NCBI GenBank assembly: GCA_026398875.1 | Contig: JAPLSB010000008.1 | Span: 101,986-165,985 of the forward strand | DNA: 64,000 nucleotides | Direction: 5' to 3' | From: Gammaproteobacteria bacterium | GTDB taxonomy: Bacteria; Pseudomonadota; Gammaproteobacteria; Nevskiales; Nevskiaceae | In this document: positions 45,740-55,863 of the stretch, one piece after another | Layout: every line of letters starts with the position of its first letter | Numbering within the stretch: position 1 is the first letter of the stretch | Made by a program: the position numbers and the translations under genes | Notes under the pieces: generated by a model | The model's input: only the letters and a program-made list of their open reading frames with translations | The model's database searches: none | What the model was told of the DNA's origin: nothing

Positions 45740-46822
45740 TCAGGCCTTGGTGGAGGTCGCGCTCGGTACCGCTTCCTGGCGGGCGGTCCGGGCGGCGCGT
45801 CGGACCCGGCCGGGACCATAGCCGTGGATCTTCTTGAACGCACGGCGAAACGCGGCTTCGGTCTGGTAGCCGAGCTTTTCGGCGATGGTTGCGGCGCTGT
45901 GCCGCGGATCGGCCAGCAGGCGCAGTGCTTCCGCCATGCGCCACTCGGTCAGGTACTGGTACGGGCTGACGCCAAGCACGCCGTTGAAGTGCTGTGCGAA
46001 CGCCGTGCGTGACTGGTGCGCCAGTTCCGCCAGCGATGCGACCGTCCACTGCCGGCCCGGTTCGACGTGCATCGCTTCCAGCACCCGCGCCAGCCGCGGG
46101 TCGATCAGCGCGGCGATCAGGCCGCGCCGCTCCGACGAGACCGCGATGTGCTGGCGCAGCGCCATGACGAATAGCGCGTCGGCAAGCTTGTCGAGCACCA
46201 GCTGCCGGCCGAACGATTCCTGACGCGCCTCGTGCGCCATCAACCGGGCCAGATTGCGGAACTGCTGGTGGCTGTCGTCCTCGCGAACGACGATCCAGTC
46301 CGGCAGCGCGTCGAGGATCGGATTGCGGCGGCCGGTGGCGAATTCGAACTCGCCGCACAGCATCGTCGTGAAGCGTCGGGCCGCCGGGTCGCTGTCTTGA
46401 TCGCAGTCCGGCGGGCTGCGCAGCGTGTGCGGCGCGCCATGCGGAAACATCACCAGATCGCCGGCGCCGAGTTCGACGGCGCCGCTGCCGTTCGGCAGGT
46501 CGACGACACAGACCCCTTCGTCGATCAGGTGGAAGGTGCCATGCACGGTGGCGGGCTCGGGCTCGACGAAGCGACCGCAGAAATGCGGGTTTTCGCTGAC
46601 CGACACGCGCAGCTGGTGCGCGCCGAGCACGGCGGCGAACGCGGTTTCGGCAGAACGATCGAGCATGCTGGGTGCGCTCCGCAGGACAGCGGGTACCGAC
46701 GAAGGCATCGGTGTCGGAAAAGTATCGGAAACGTCATCAGCGTACCGGGCCGGCTCGCTGGCGGCGTCAGCGGAATCCGCAACAGCAGCAACGCCGTAAA
46801 CGCTATCGCGAGATTGGTTCAT
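45740..46822 (-). CDS. AraC-family transcriptional regulator
   Basis: A 360-aa regulator with an N-terminal cupin-type sensing domain (GTFHLIDEGVCVVDLPNGSGAVELGAGDLVMFPHGAPHTL). The C-terminal double HTH is WTVASLAELAHQSRTAFAQHFNGVLGVSPYQYLTEWRM and ATIAEKLGYQTEAAFRRAFKKIHGYGPGRVRR. It is divergent from the RiPP operon with 55 bp between starts, so it is the natural candidate regulator of that cluster. The first ~50 residues are low-complexity, and a later ATG (MPSSVPAV or MLDRS) is possible. Confidence 0.88.
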   Translation of the reverse strand: MNQSRDSVYGVAAVADSADAASEPARYADDVSDTFPTPMPSSVPAVLRSAPSMLDRSAETAFAAVLGAHQLRVSVSENPHFCGRFVEPEPATVHGTFHLIDEGVCVVDLPNGSGAVELGAGDLVMFPHGAPHTLRSPPDCDQDSDPAARRFTTMLCGEFEFATGRRNPILDALPDWIVVREDDSHQQFRNLARLMAHEARQESFGRQLVLDKLADALFVMALRQHIAVSSERRGLIAALIDPRLARVLEAMHVEPGRQWTVASLAELAHQSRTAFAQHFNGVLGVSPYQYLTEWRMAEALRLLADPRHSAATIAEKLGYQTEAAFRRAFKKIHGYGPGRVRRAARTARQEAVPSATSTKA

Positions 46823-46877
46823 TTACAGTTCCGTCCTGCGCCGCGAAGGCGCCCGAACCCGATCGAGGATCAAGACG

Positions 46878-47156
46878 ATGAGCATCAACAAGAAGCCGTT
46901 GACCGTGGTGCTGGGCGCCGCGATGGCGCTGACCGGCACGGCCGCCCAGGCCGGTGCGCTGTTCCAGGTGAGCGATCTCGGCGCTGGCTACATGGTGGCC
47001 TCGGCCGGTGACAGCAAGCAGGCCGAGCATGCCTGCGGCGAAGGCAAGTGCGGCGCGGCGATGCCGGCCCCGACCAGCGACAAGAAGGCGGAACCGAAGA
47101 AGGTCGAGCACAAGTGCGGCGAAGGCAAGTGCGGCGCCGAGAAGAAGCCGAACTGA
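46878..47156 (+). CDS. hvfA: Bufferin/HvfA-type RiPP precursor with EGKCG motifs
   Basis: A 92-aa precursor. A Sec signal ([21 protein letters not shown]) is followed by a short leader and two copies of H-x-C-G-E-G-K-C-G, with Cys53/58 and Cys80/85. EGKCG is the core motif of the BufA2/HvfA family, whose Cys are oxidised to thiooxazoles by DUF692 enzymes, giving copper-sequestering or stress-protective peptides. GAGGA precedes the ATG. The two genes immediately after it encode the matching modification pair. Confidence 0.88.
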   Translation: MSINKKPLTVVLGAAMALTGTAAQAGALFQVSDLGAGYMVASAGDSKQAEHACGEGKCGAAMPAPTSDKKAEPKKVEHKCGEGKCGAEKKPN

Positions 47157-47169
47157 TCACCGCATCGTG

Positions 47170-48018
47170 ATGCGCCCGGCCGTGCCGGCTGCCACGGCCG
47201 CCGTCCACGGGGCCGGGCTTGGCCTGCGGCGCGAGTTGCTGGCGCCGCTGGCCGACGTGGACGCCGGCGCGGTCGGCTTTCTCGAAGTGGCGCCGGAAAA
47301 CTGGATGGCCGTCGGCGGGCGCCTGGGCCGGCAGTTCCGGGCGCTGACCGAGCGCTTCCCGTTCGCCGCTCACGGCTTGAGCCTGTCGCTGGGTAGTACG
47401 GCGGCGCTTGATGAAGGCTTCGTCCGCCAGCTGAAGCATTTTCTCGATGCCCACGGCATCGCCGACTACAGCGAGCACTTGAGCTGGTGCAGCGACGACG
47501 GCCATCTGTATGACCTGGCGCCGATCCCGTTCACCGAAGAGGCCGTGCGCCATGTCGCATCCCGTATCGTGCGCGTGCAGGACATCCTCGAACGGCGCAT
47601 CGCCGTCGAGAACGTCAGCTACTACGTGGCACTCGATGGCTCGCTCGGCGAGCTGGCGTTCATCAATGCGGTGATCGCCGAGGCCGACTGCGATCTGCTG
47701 CTCGACGTCAACAACATCCACGTCAACAGCATCAATCACGGCTACGACGCGGCGGCGTTCCTCGATGGCCTGCCGCTGCAGCGCGTGCGCTACCTGCATA
47801 TCGCCGGTCATCACGTCGAGGCGCCGGACCTGTGCATCGACAGCCATGGTGCCGACGTCATCGCGCCGGTCTGGGCCTTGCTGGCGCAGGCTTACGCTCG
47901 CTGCGGGCCGCTGCCGACGCTGCTGGAGCGCGACTTCAACATCCCGCCGCTGCCGGTGCTGATCGGCGAGATCGAGCAGATCCGGCAGCTGCAGGCCACC
48001 GCGTCGTCAAATGGCTGA
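47170..48018 (+). CDS. hvfB: DUF692 multinuclear iron oxidase (HvfB/BufB-like)
   Basis: A 282-aa TIM-barrel enzyme of the MNIO family that modifies cysteines of the adjacent precursor. Metal-binding blocks are [65 protein letters not shown] and LLERDFN. ATG 47170 lies 13 bp after hvfA; a GTG three bases earlier is an alternative. It overlaps hvfC by 8 bp. Confidence 0.9.
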   Translation: MRPAVPAATAAVHGAGLGLRRELLAPLADVDAGAVGFLEVAPENWMAVGGRLGRQFRALTERFPFAAHGLSLSLGSTAALDEGFVRQLKHFLDAHGIADYSEHLSWCSDDGHLYDLAPIPFTEEAVRHVASRIVRVQDILERRIAVENVSYYVALDGSLGELAFINAVIAEADCDLLLDVNNIHVNSINHGYDAAAFLDGLPLQRVRYLHIAGHHVEAPDLCIDSHGADVIAPVWALLAQAYARCGPLPTLLERDFNIPPLPVLIGEIEQIRQLQATASSNG

Positions 48019-48781
48019 GCCGACCGGCCAGCACGCGCTGCAGGCCGCGTTCGCGGCGCATCTGCGCGATCCCGAGGCGCATCCGGTACCGGCTGGAATC
48101 GATGCGCGGCGGATGGCGATCTACCGCGAGCTGTTCTTCGGCAACGTGCACAGCCTGCTGAGCACGGCATTTCCGGTGCTGCGGCAACTGCATGACGATG
48201 CCGCCTGGCGCGCGCTGGCGCACGACTTCTTTCGCGAACACCGCGCACGCACGCCGATCTTCCACAAGCTGGCCGGGGAATTCGTCGACTGGCTCGCGGA
48301 TGTGCGCGGCGAGCGGCCCGGCGATCTGCCCTTCCTGGCCGCGCTGGCCCATTACGAATGGGTGGAGCTGGTGCTGTCGACGGCGGAAGACACACCACTT
48401 GCCGACCGGCAGGTGCATCGGCACGGCGATCTGCTGGAGGTGCCGCCGTGCATCTCGCCGCTGTCGTGGACGCTGGCCTATGACTGGCCGGTGCATCGCA
48501 TCGGCCCGGATTTCATCCCCGCCGCGCCATCCGGCCAGCAGACCTTTCTGGTCGTCTACCGGAACCCGCAGGACGACGTGAAGTTCATGGAGATCAACGC
48601 AGTCACCGCGCGCCTGCTGACGCTGGCCGAAGCACAGCCGCAGCTCAGCGGCACGGATCTGCTGACCCAGATCGCCGAGGAGCTTCAGCATCCGGATGTC
48701 GATGCGGTGATCGCTGCCGGTGCAGAAATCCTTGAAGGCCTGCGCGAGCGCGGCATCGTGCTCGGCGCGCGTCGCCGCTAG
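48011..48781 (+). CDS. hvfC: DUF2063 RiPP partner protein (HvfC/BufC-like)
   Basis: A 256-aa protein of the DUF2063 family that delivers the precursor peptide to the DUF692 enzyme. The N-terminal helical domain shows [28 protein letters not shown] and [23 protein letters not shown], the family signature. The C-terminal half is the substrate-recognition region. Overlap with hvfB implies coupled translation. The DoxX-like fourth gene usual in hvf operons is not found after it. Confidence 0.88.
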   Translation: MAEPTGQHALQAAFAAHLRDPEAHPVPAGIDARRMAIYRELFFGNVHSLLSTAFPVLRQLHDDAAWRALAHDFFREHRARTPIFHKLAGEFVDWLADVRGERPGDLPFLAALAHYEWVELVLSTAEDTPLADRQVHRHGDLLEVPPCISPLSWTLAYDWPVHRIGPDFIPAAPSGQQTFLVVYRNPQDDVKFMEINAVTARLLTLAEAQPQLSGTDLLTQIAEELQHPDVDAVIAAGAEILEGLRERGIVLGARRR

Positions 48782-48839
48782 CGGCCGGGCCCAGCACTTG
48801 CGGCACCATGGACCACCGCCGCTGCCGACCGACCACCGC

Positions 48840-49622
48840 ATGCCCCGCTACCGCAGCCTGTTCCTGAGCCATGGCGCGCCAACACTGGCCACCAGCACGC
48901 ATCCCGCCAACACCTTCCTGCGTGAACTCGGCCGCACGATCGAACGGCCGAAGGCGCTGATCGTGGTGTCGCCGCACTGGACGACACGCGGCCACTCGGT
49001 GAAGCAGGCCGCGCGTTATCAGGCTTGGCACGACTTCAACGGCTTCCCGGCTGATCTCTATCAGCTGCAGTACCCGGCCGGCGGACATGCCCTGCTGGCC
49101 GATCGCGTACAGGCGGCGATCACTGGCGCCGGCCTGCCAAGCGGCCGCGACAACAACCCGCAGATCGACCACGGCGTCTGGGTACCGCTGCTGCTGATGT
49201 GGCCGGAGGCCGACGTGCCGCTGGTGCAGGTGTCGATTTCGACCGGCGATGCCGCCGCGCACTGGGCGCTGGGCGCAGCGCTCAAGCCGCTGCTGGATGC
49301 CGACGATGGCCTGCTGCTGATCGGCAGCGGCAGCCTGGTGCACAACCTGCGCGAGATCGAGCCGGAGTTCTCGGCCGCACCGGACTGGGCGTGCAGCTTC
49401 GATCACTGGATCAGCGAGCGGCTGGCGGCGGCCGATCAGGCGGCGCTGGTCGACTACCGCCGGCAGGCACCGAACGCGGCCCGCGCGCATCCGACCGACG
49501 ATCACCTGATGCCGCTGTTCACGGCGGCGGCGGGTGGCAGCGGCGGTGCGATCAAGCTGCATGAAAGCTTTTCGTACGGCGGCCTGAGCATGTCGGCCTA
49601 CGGCTGGCCACCCGCAGCCTGA
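48840..49622 (+). CDS. LigB/YgiD-type extradiol dioxygenase
   Basis: A 260-aa class III extradiol dioxygenase, closest in pattern to 4,5-DOPA dioxygenases. Metal-ligand segments are [32 protein letters not shown] and [13 protein letters not shown]-terminal [18 protein letters not shown] is diagnostic. ATG 48840 gives the standard N-terminus ([12 protein letters not shown]), although the region before it lacks a good ribosome-binding site. It follows hvfC by 58 bp; whether it belongs to that cluster is unknown. Confidence 0.85.
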   Translation: MPRYRSLFLSHGAPTLATSTHPANTFLRELGRTIERPKALIVVSPHWTTRGHSVKQAARYQAWHDFNGFPADLYQLQYPAGGHALLADRVQAAITGAGLPSGRDNNPQIDHGVWVPLLLMWPEADVPLVQVSISTGDAAAHWALGAALKPLLDADDGLLLIGSGSLVHNLREIEPEFSAAPDWACSFDHWISERLAAADQAALVDYRRQAPNAARAHPTDDHLMPLFTAAAGGSGGAIKLHESFSYGGLSMSAYGWPPAA

Positions 49623-49678
49623 TCCGGAGCGCGAAGCCTGCTGCGCTAGAATCGCCGTCTATTTCAGGCTGCAATCCC

Positions 49679-51310
<1,632 letters not shown>

Positions 51311-51325
51311 AGCGGAGGCCGCACG

Positions 51326-51706
51326 CTAAGGCGCTTCGAACAGCCTTAGGCCGTCAGCGACAAAGGGCTTGAAATCCGACTGATTGAAGGTCAGGAAATC
51401 CGCACCAGCCCTGATCGCCACTGCAGCAATCAGGGCGTCGGTCTTCAAGCCCCGCCGACGCCCGCTGCGGTTGAACAGCGCTGCGGCCAGGACAGCATCG
51501 TCAGCCGTCACTGGCAGCACCGTTTCGCGAATGAAGTGCAGCGCAAGCCCGCGTTCGGTCTCGTCGAGAGGACCGATCAGGAACTCGTACCAGACTGCGC
51601 TGCAGACGCCGACTTCCTCGCCGCTCAAGACCCGCTCGATCACCGGATGGTTCTGCTCGATCAGGTTCGGCAGTGCAATCAGGATGTTCGCATCCAGGTG
51701 GATCAT
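51326..51706 (-). CDS. PIN-domain toxin, VapC-like
   Basis: A 126-aa PIN ribonuclease with the four acidic positions: Asp in MIHLDANILIAL, Glu in VWYEFLIG, Asp in LKTDALIAAVAI and the terminal FLTFNQSDFKPF block. Toxins of this type cleave tRNA or rRNA when the antitoxin is degraded. ATG 51706 overlaps the antitoxin TGA (ATGA). It is convergent with prfC, 15 bp from its stop. Confidence 0.88.
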   Translation of the reverse strand: MIHLDANILIALPNLIEQNHPVIERVLSGEEVGVCSAVWYEFLIGPLDETERGLALHFIRETVLPVTADDAVLAAALFNRSGRRRGLKTDALIAAVAIRAGADFLTFNQSDFKPFVADGLRLFEAP

Positions 51707-52005
51707 GCCGGCTTCATGATCCGGCTCAGCCGGTCCGCGTCATCGTCCTTGCGCTCACGGCGCTGCGCCGCGATCAGCTGCTTGGTCTGCGCCCAACTTC
51801 GCGGCGAGCCGTTCTGCAGGTAATGCGCGACGACATCCGCCGGCGTCATCGGCACCGGCTCCGCCGCCGCCTGCTCGGCAGCGAGCTTCACGGACCGCCG
51901 CACCACCTCGGCCTGCGAAGTCTGCCAACGCTTTGCCAGCACACTGATGGTTTTCGTGGTCTCGGCATCGAGCGAATAGGTGGCGCGAACACTCATCACG
52001 GCCAT
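51703..52005 (-). CDS. Ribbon-helix-helix antitoxin
   Basis: A 100-aa partner of the PIN toxin. The N-terminal MSVRATYSLDAETTKTISVLAKRWQTSQAEVVRRSVKLAAEQ is a typical RHH DNA-binding fold (strand then two helices). The C-terminal part (SPRSWAQTKQLIAAQRRERKDDDADRL) would bind and neutralise the toxin. ATG 52005 with GGAG six bases upstream was chosen. Direct repeats just upstream are probably its operator. Confidence 0.82.
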   Translation of the reverse strand: MAVMSVRATYSLDAETTKTISVLAKRWQTSQAEVVRRSVKLAAEQAAAEPVPMTPADVVAHYLQNGSPRSWAQTKQLIAAQRRERKDDDADRLSRIMKPA

Positions 52006-52020
52006 GATGATCTCCAAAAG

Positions 52021-52044
52021 TGATGGTATGCCGTGATGGTATGC
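52021..52044 (-). promoter_or_regulatory. Tandem operator-like repeats upstream of the antitoxin
   Basis: Two identical 11-mers (GCATACCATCA on the minus strand) are separated by two bases, 16 bp before the antitoxin ATG. A 13-bp period suits cooperative binding of RHH dimers and autoregulation of the toxin-antitoxin operon. Confidence 0.5.
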
Positions 52045-52615
52045 GCAACTGCCATCGCCGTAAATCCTGACCGGCGGGCCGTGCAAGTAAATCACCATCG
52101 GCCCGATCAGAACGCGAGGCGTGATCCGCAAAGAAATGCGCCACTTACCCTTGCATCAGCCGCAGGCGCTTTCAGCACCGCGATTTTCGACGATCGCTTT
52201 CCAATCGATCAGTCTCCGCTTGATCCTCGATGGCGATCTGGAACGAAAACGCCTCGCACTGCTTGAACATGTCCCCGCGGTTGAGGCCGAAACAAGGAAT
52301 ACCGCAAACCGTGAACTCGACCGTCAGCACCTGCCCGGCCCGGCCGCCCAGTAAGTTGCTTCGCGCGCGACGAACCTAGCCAACGGTGCTGTCGAGGAAG
52401 GCCTGCGCGTAGAAGTGGCAGCTGCTTCGGCGTCCTGCTGAAAACACAGGCAGAGCGTGTTCTTGGGCACGGTCGCGGCCCTTCAAATAGAACCCGAACT
52501 CTGAAGCCTATTGCCAGAGCTGACCAGCACCTCGGGTATTTTGCGTTCAGGGTGAGTGGCTGACTTCAGCCCAGAGCAGCCGTCCATCTTTGGGAAAGAC
52601 ACTTTCCGACGGGGG
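52045..52615. other. Non-coding or decayed DNA
   Basis: This ~570-bp stretch holds no convincing gene on either strand. Short open frames exist but have mixed codon use and no ribosome-binding sites. A fragment reading CHFYAQAFLDSTVG on the minus strand near 52380-52440 looks like the end of a lost gene. Together with the composition shift into the next gene, it looks like an insertion/decay zone. Confidence 0.5.
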
Positions 52616-53473
52616 CTAGTTTGGAGGAGAGGGCTCCCATTTCCGGCGCTCTTCAAGAACCGCTTCTAGGATCTGCTCGGTTGCCTTATATCGACGTATG
52701 ACCCGTGCCAGGGGATTCGGTGTCTGCGAATAAAAATTTAGAAGCTCTGGGAGTCGTGCTAGGAAATGTCTAGATTCAGGCACCCAGTTATGTTGTCGTT
52801 GAATCCTAGAAAAGCGAACGCTTTCAATACGGGGTTTTTCTTCTACTCCGAAGTCGATATCGAAACTCCGCGTCATTGCTTCCACAGGACCGTCAGCAGC
52901 AGATGGATGCACCGAAACGCCGTAACACTGCATCGCGCTCGCCATCATGTAGGCATCTGCAAGGGGCTCCCCGAGAATCAACTGCTTTGATGGGTTCCAC
53001 CAAAGTCGGCCTTTAGCAATCGCACCGCGAGCTATGAGACCTGGTCCCGGTTGATGCCCACACAGTTTCAACATCATAGAATAAAGCCAAAGCACAGCTG
53101 AAGCATCACAAATCTGTTTGAACGACTCTTCACTATCGTCTACCGTACAAAAGAACCATGAATCAGAAAATCGGTAGGGTACGAGCAAATTGCTTTTGTC
53201 GACTATCTCATCAAGCACACCATTTTCTGTGCCCGTTGATCGAATGTGGCCACGCCATAGTGGCATCGCCGTCTCGATATGCTTGAGATATTCATTGTAG
53301 AGATGCTCCGGATCTCTTGATAGTTCTTGTTTAAAACCGTCTATGTCCAAATAGCAAATATAAGAACTAACTCCGTTGAGTGTCATTGTCGCCCGCCGCT
53401 GATAAGAATGTTCTAGTTCGGCGCTAATCAGTGCGATACGTGCATGCCGCTCTCCGTCTTCATCGATGCTCAT
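52616..53473 (-). CDS. Class III nucleotide-cyclase-like protein in an AT-rich islet
   Basis: About 285 aa with markedly lower GC and codon use unlike all neighbours. YICYLDIDGFKQEL (Asp43/45) and PYRFSDSWFF (Asp104) sit where class III cyclases carry their two metal-binding Asp. LIARGAIAKGRLW (149-157) and ILGEPLADAYMMASAM resemble the RGAI..G and GPA...AY blocks of cyclase-like proteins seen in phage-defence contexts such as Pycsar. No effector gene lies beside it. ATG 53473 was chosen; 53539 would add 22 residues. The family placement is by motif only. Confidence 0.55.
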   Translation of the reverse strand: MSIDEDGERHARIALISAELEHSYQRRATMTLNGVSSYICYLDIDGFKQELSRDPEHLYNEYLKHIETAMPLWRGHIRSTGTENGVLDEIVDKSNLLVPYRFSDSWFFCTVDDSEESFKQICDASAVLWLYSMMLKLCGHQPGPGLIARGAIAKGRLWWNPSKQLILGEPLADAYMMASAMQCYGVSVHPSAADGPVEAMTRSFDIDFGVEEKPRIESVRFSRIQRQHNWVPESRHFLARLPELLNFYSQTPNPLARVIRRYKATEQILEAVLEERRKWEPSPPN

Positions 53474-53708
53474 CGTTTGGCTCTTACTCCGACTGGGTGG
53501 AACGAATGGAATAACTTTACGAATGGATGTGCAGGTCAACGGGCAGGCTACATCCTATTCGGTTCCGCAGTTTGAACAGTTGATAGTCCGCTCTTGGCAC
53601 CAAGTAGACGCGAACAGCTGCCTGCGATACGCCGTTCTTTCTTCGCGCCCTCGCGCGCGGCTCCAATGGCCTTCGTACCCCGGATCGCGAGGGATTTAGA
53701 GCAGCCAC

Positions 53709-54869
53709 TCAGGCACCCAGCATCTTGCAAAGCTCCACCAACGAAACTGCTTCCACGCCACCGGTCATGGAATAGCGCTCCGCGCCGGGATATACGATGA
53801 ACCCGGCATCCGGCTGCACGTCCTCGCAGGCATGGTGGAAGCCGCGTTCCAGCTTCGGCGTCAGGCGGCGCGTGATCTCGATGGCCCACCGACCCTTGCC
53901 GGGGATGCTCAGCACCAGGTCGATTTCGGCACCGACGGCGGTGCGGTAGAAGCAGGCCTCCGTCCCTTCCGGGGCGGCGGCCAGCAGCGATTCGATGACC
54001 ATGCCTTCCCAGCTGCTGCCGGCGATCGGGTGACCAAGCAGCGCGTCAAGCGTTTCGATGCCGAGTAGCGCGTGCATCAGCCCGGAATCGCGGATGGAGA
54101 CCTTCGGTGACTTGACCAGCCGCTTGGCCGTTTGGCGATTCCAGGGCGGCAGGCGGCGGACCAGCAGCAGGTCGACCATCAGGTCGAGGTAAGCGGCGAC
54201 GGTCTTGCCGTCGACGCCGAGCGCGCGTGCCACTTCGGCCTGGTTCAGCAGGCTGGCCTGACGGTGGGCGAGCATGGTCCAGAAGCGGCGCAATGTTTCG
54301 GCGGCGATCCTTGGCCCCAGTTGCGGGATGTCACGTTCCAGATAGTTGCGGATGACATCGGTCCGCACGCGCAGGCTCAGCGCATCGGAAGGCGCCAGCA
54401 GGCTTTCGGGCAAGCCGCCGCGTAACCACCAATTGTCGAGTTCGGAAGCGGCGATTTCGGCTGCGGACACTGGCGCCAGTTCCAGCACGCGGATGCGCGC
54501 ATCCAGTGATTCGCGGGTTTGCTGCATCAGCGCCGGCGAGGCCAATCCGATCAGCAGGAAGCGGCCGGTATTGCGGCCGGAGTCGATCAGGCCGCAGATC
54601 GTCTGGAGCAGCTCCGGCACACGCTCGATCCCGTCGAGGATCACCAGCCGGTCCTCGAAAGTGCTGAGGTACCGCTCCGGCTCGGCCAGCTTCGCGCGAT
54701 CGGCCGGCATGGCGAGGTCCAGATACAGCGGCGCCGGTTGATCGTCTGAACCCTCGGCAACCGCCAGCGCCAGCGTGGTCTTGCCGACCTGACGAGGACC
54801 GAGCAGCGCCACGGCGGGCGCTTCGGCGAGCGCCGCGCGCAGCCTGGATAGCTGTTTTCGGTCGGTCAT
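53709..54869 (-). CDS. AAA ATPase with DUF4143 domain
   Basis: A 386-aa protein. The N-terminal ATPase has Walker A ALLGPRQVGKTTLA and Walker B-like RLVILDGIERVPEL. The middle contains a winged-helix-like segment (LLNQAEVARALGVDGKTVAAYLDLMVDLLLVRRLPPW). The C-terminal DUF4143 nuclease-like part is SSWEGMVIESLLAA, CFYRTAVGAEIDLVL and WAIEITRRLTPK. Such ATPases occur in mobile or defence islands; function is unclear. ATG 54869 is preferred, with GTG 54896 as alternative inside the operator-like palindrome. Confidence 0.85.
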   Translation of the reverse strand: MTDRKQLSRLRAALAEAPAVALLGPRQVGKTTLALAVAEGSDDQPAPLYLDLAMPADRAKLAEPERYLSTFEDRLVILDGIERVPELLQTICGLIDSGRNTGRFLLIGLASPALMQQTRESLDARIRVLELAPVSAAEIAASELDNWWLRGGLPESLLAPSDALSLRVRTDVIRNYLERDIPQLGPRIAAETLRRFWTMLAHRQASLLNQAEVARALGVDGKTVAAYLDLMVDLLLVRRLPPWNRQTAKRLVKSPKVSIRDSGLMHALLGIETLDALLGHPIAGSSWEGMVIESLLAAAPEGTEACFYRTAVGAEIDLVLSIPGKGRWAIEITRRLTPKLERGFHHACEDVQPDAGFIVYPGAERYSMTGGVEAVSLVELCKMLGA

Positions 54870-54883
54870 TGTTGCAATTATGG

Positions 54884-54900
54884 ATTTGTGTTCCACAAAT
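54884..54900. promoter_or_regulatory. Palindrome at the DUF4143 ATPase promoter
   Basis: ATTTGTG and CACAAAT form perfect 7-bp arms around TTC, 15 bp upstream of the ATPase ATG. On the minus strand it is followed directly by CATAAT, a -10-like hexamer. It is a probable operator, possibly bound by the gene's own winged-helix region. Confidence 0.5.
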
Positions 54901-54917
54901 GCAATGTTAGGGCGCGT

Positions 54918-55673
54918 TCAATCGTTGATCGGGAACAAGGTCGCAAGCCCCTGCGAGGCCGGCAAGCGCAGGCGTTCGCCGTACAGCGACGACGCTTCGT
55001 TGTCTTCCGGATTGATTTCGATCAACCGCGCGCCGCGCTGCCTGGCGCGCTCGGCGAACCCTGCGGCTGGCCAGACTGCGCCGGAGGTGCCGATGCCAAC
55101 GAACAGTTCGGCGTCATCGACCAGCATCGCCGCGTGTTCGAAGACGTCGGTGTTCACGGCGTCTTCGAACCAGGTGATGTCCGGGCGCAGCCATGGCGCG
55201 CGCTCCGGCGGGCAATCCGGGCAACGGCGGCTGGCGAATTCGGCGGCTGCCTGATCGATCCGCACGCCATGCACTGGGCAGCGCAGACGCCACAGGCTGC
55301 CGTGCAGTTCGGCCTCGACGCGAACCCCGGCACGCTGCAGCAGGCCGTCGATGTTCTGGGTGATCACCTGCACGCCCGGATGCCGCGCCTGCATCGCACG
55401 GATGTGGGCATGGCCGGCATGCGGTGGGCAGTCCAGGACGGTGGCGCGGCGCAGGGCATGGAAGTCCAGCACCTTGACCGGATCGCGCTCGAAGGCGCGC
55501 TGGCAGGCGTAATCCTGGTAGCGGTACTGATGCCAGATACCGCCGGCGCCGCGGTAAGTCGGGACACCGGATTCCGCCGACAGGCCGGCGCCGGTGAAAA
55601 GCACGATGCGCTGCAGATGCTGCCAGCCTGGAATCGAGATGCAGCGAGGGTCGGGCGGAATTTCAGGAGACAT
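54918..55673 (-). CDS. cobB: Sir2-family NAD-dependent protein deacylase
   Basis: A 251-aa sirtuin that removes acyl groups from lysine using NAD. Motifs are VLFTGAGLSAESGVPTYRG, VITQNIDGLLQRAG, the catalytic His in ELHGSLWRLRC, and ELFVGIGTSGAVWPAAGF. The zinc ribbon looks unusual: the second pair RRCPDC is present but the first offers only CPVHG, so one ligand may be His or missing. ATG 55673 is chosen because upstream residues are Arg-rich and not sirtuin-like. Confidence 0.88.
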   Translation of the reverse strand: MSPEIPPDPRCISIPGWQHLQRIVLFTGAGLSAESGVPTYRGAGGIWHQYRYQDYACQRAFERDPVKVLDFHALRRATVLDCPPHAGHAHIRAMQARHPGVQVITQNIDGLLQRAGVRVEAELHGSLWRLRCPVHGVRIDQAAAEFASRRCPDCPPERAPWLRPDITWFEDAVNTDVFEHAAMLVDDAELFVGIGTSGAVWPAAGFAERARQRGARLIEINPEDNEASSLYGERLRLPASQGLATLFPIND

Positions 55674-55863
55674 GGGGCTGGTCTTGCCAAGGCTGGTATC
55701 GGGGCGATGCTCATCGCGTGAACGGAGCCGCTTCCCGATCCACCCGCATTGGCGGAAACGTCTTGCCCGCCGTACCTGAACGGATCGTCGCAAGCTCAGT
55801 TGCCGTTCAGCTTGCGATGCTAACCTGCGCGCACTTCGACACCTGAAGACATGGAGAAACCCG

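Noticed and set aside
49647..49652. TAGAAT as a prfC promoter.
   Set aside because: A good -10 hexamer but no -35 at suitable spacing; mentioned with prfC but not called as a feature.
52045..52615. Short open frames upstream of the antitoxin on both strands.
   Set aside because: No ribosome-binding sites, irregular codon use and no recognisable domain; treated as decayed DNA.
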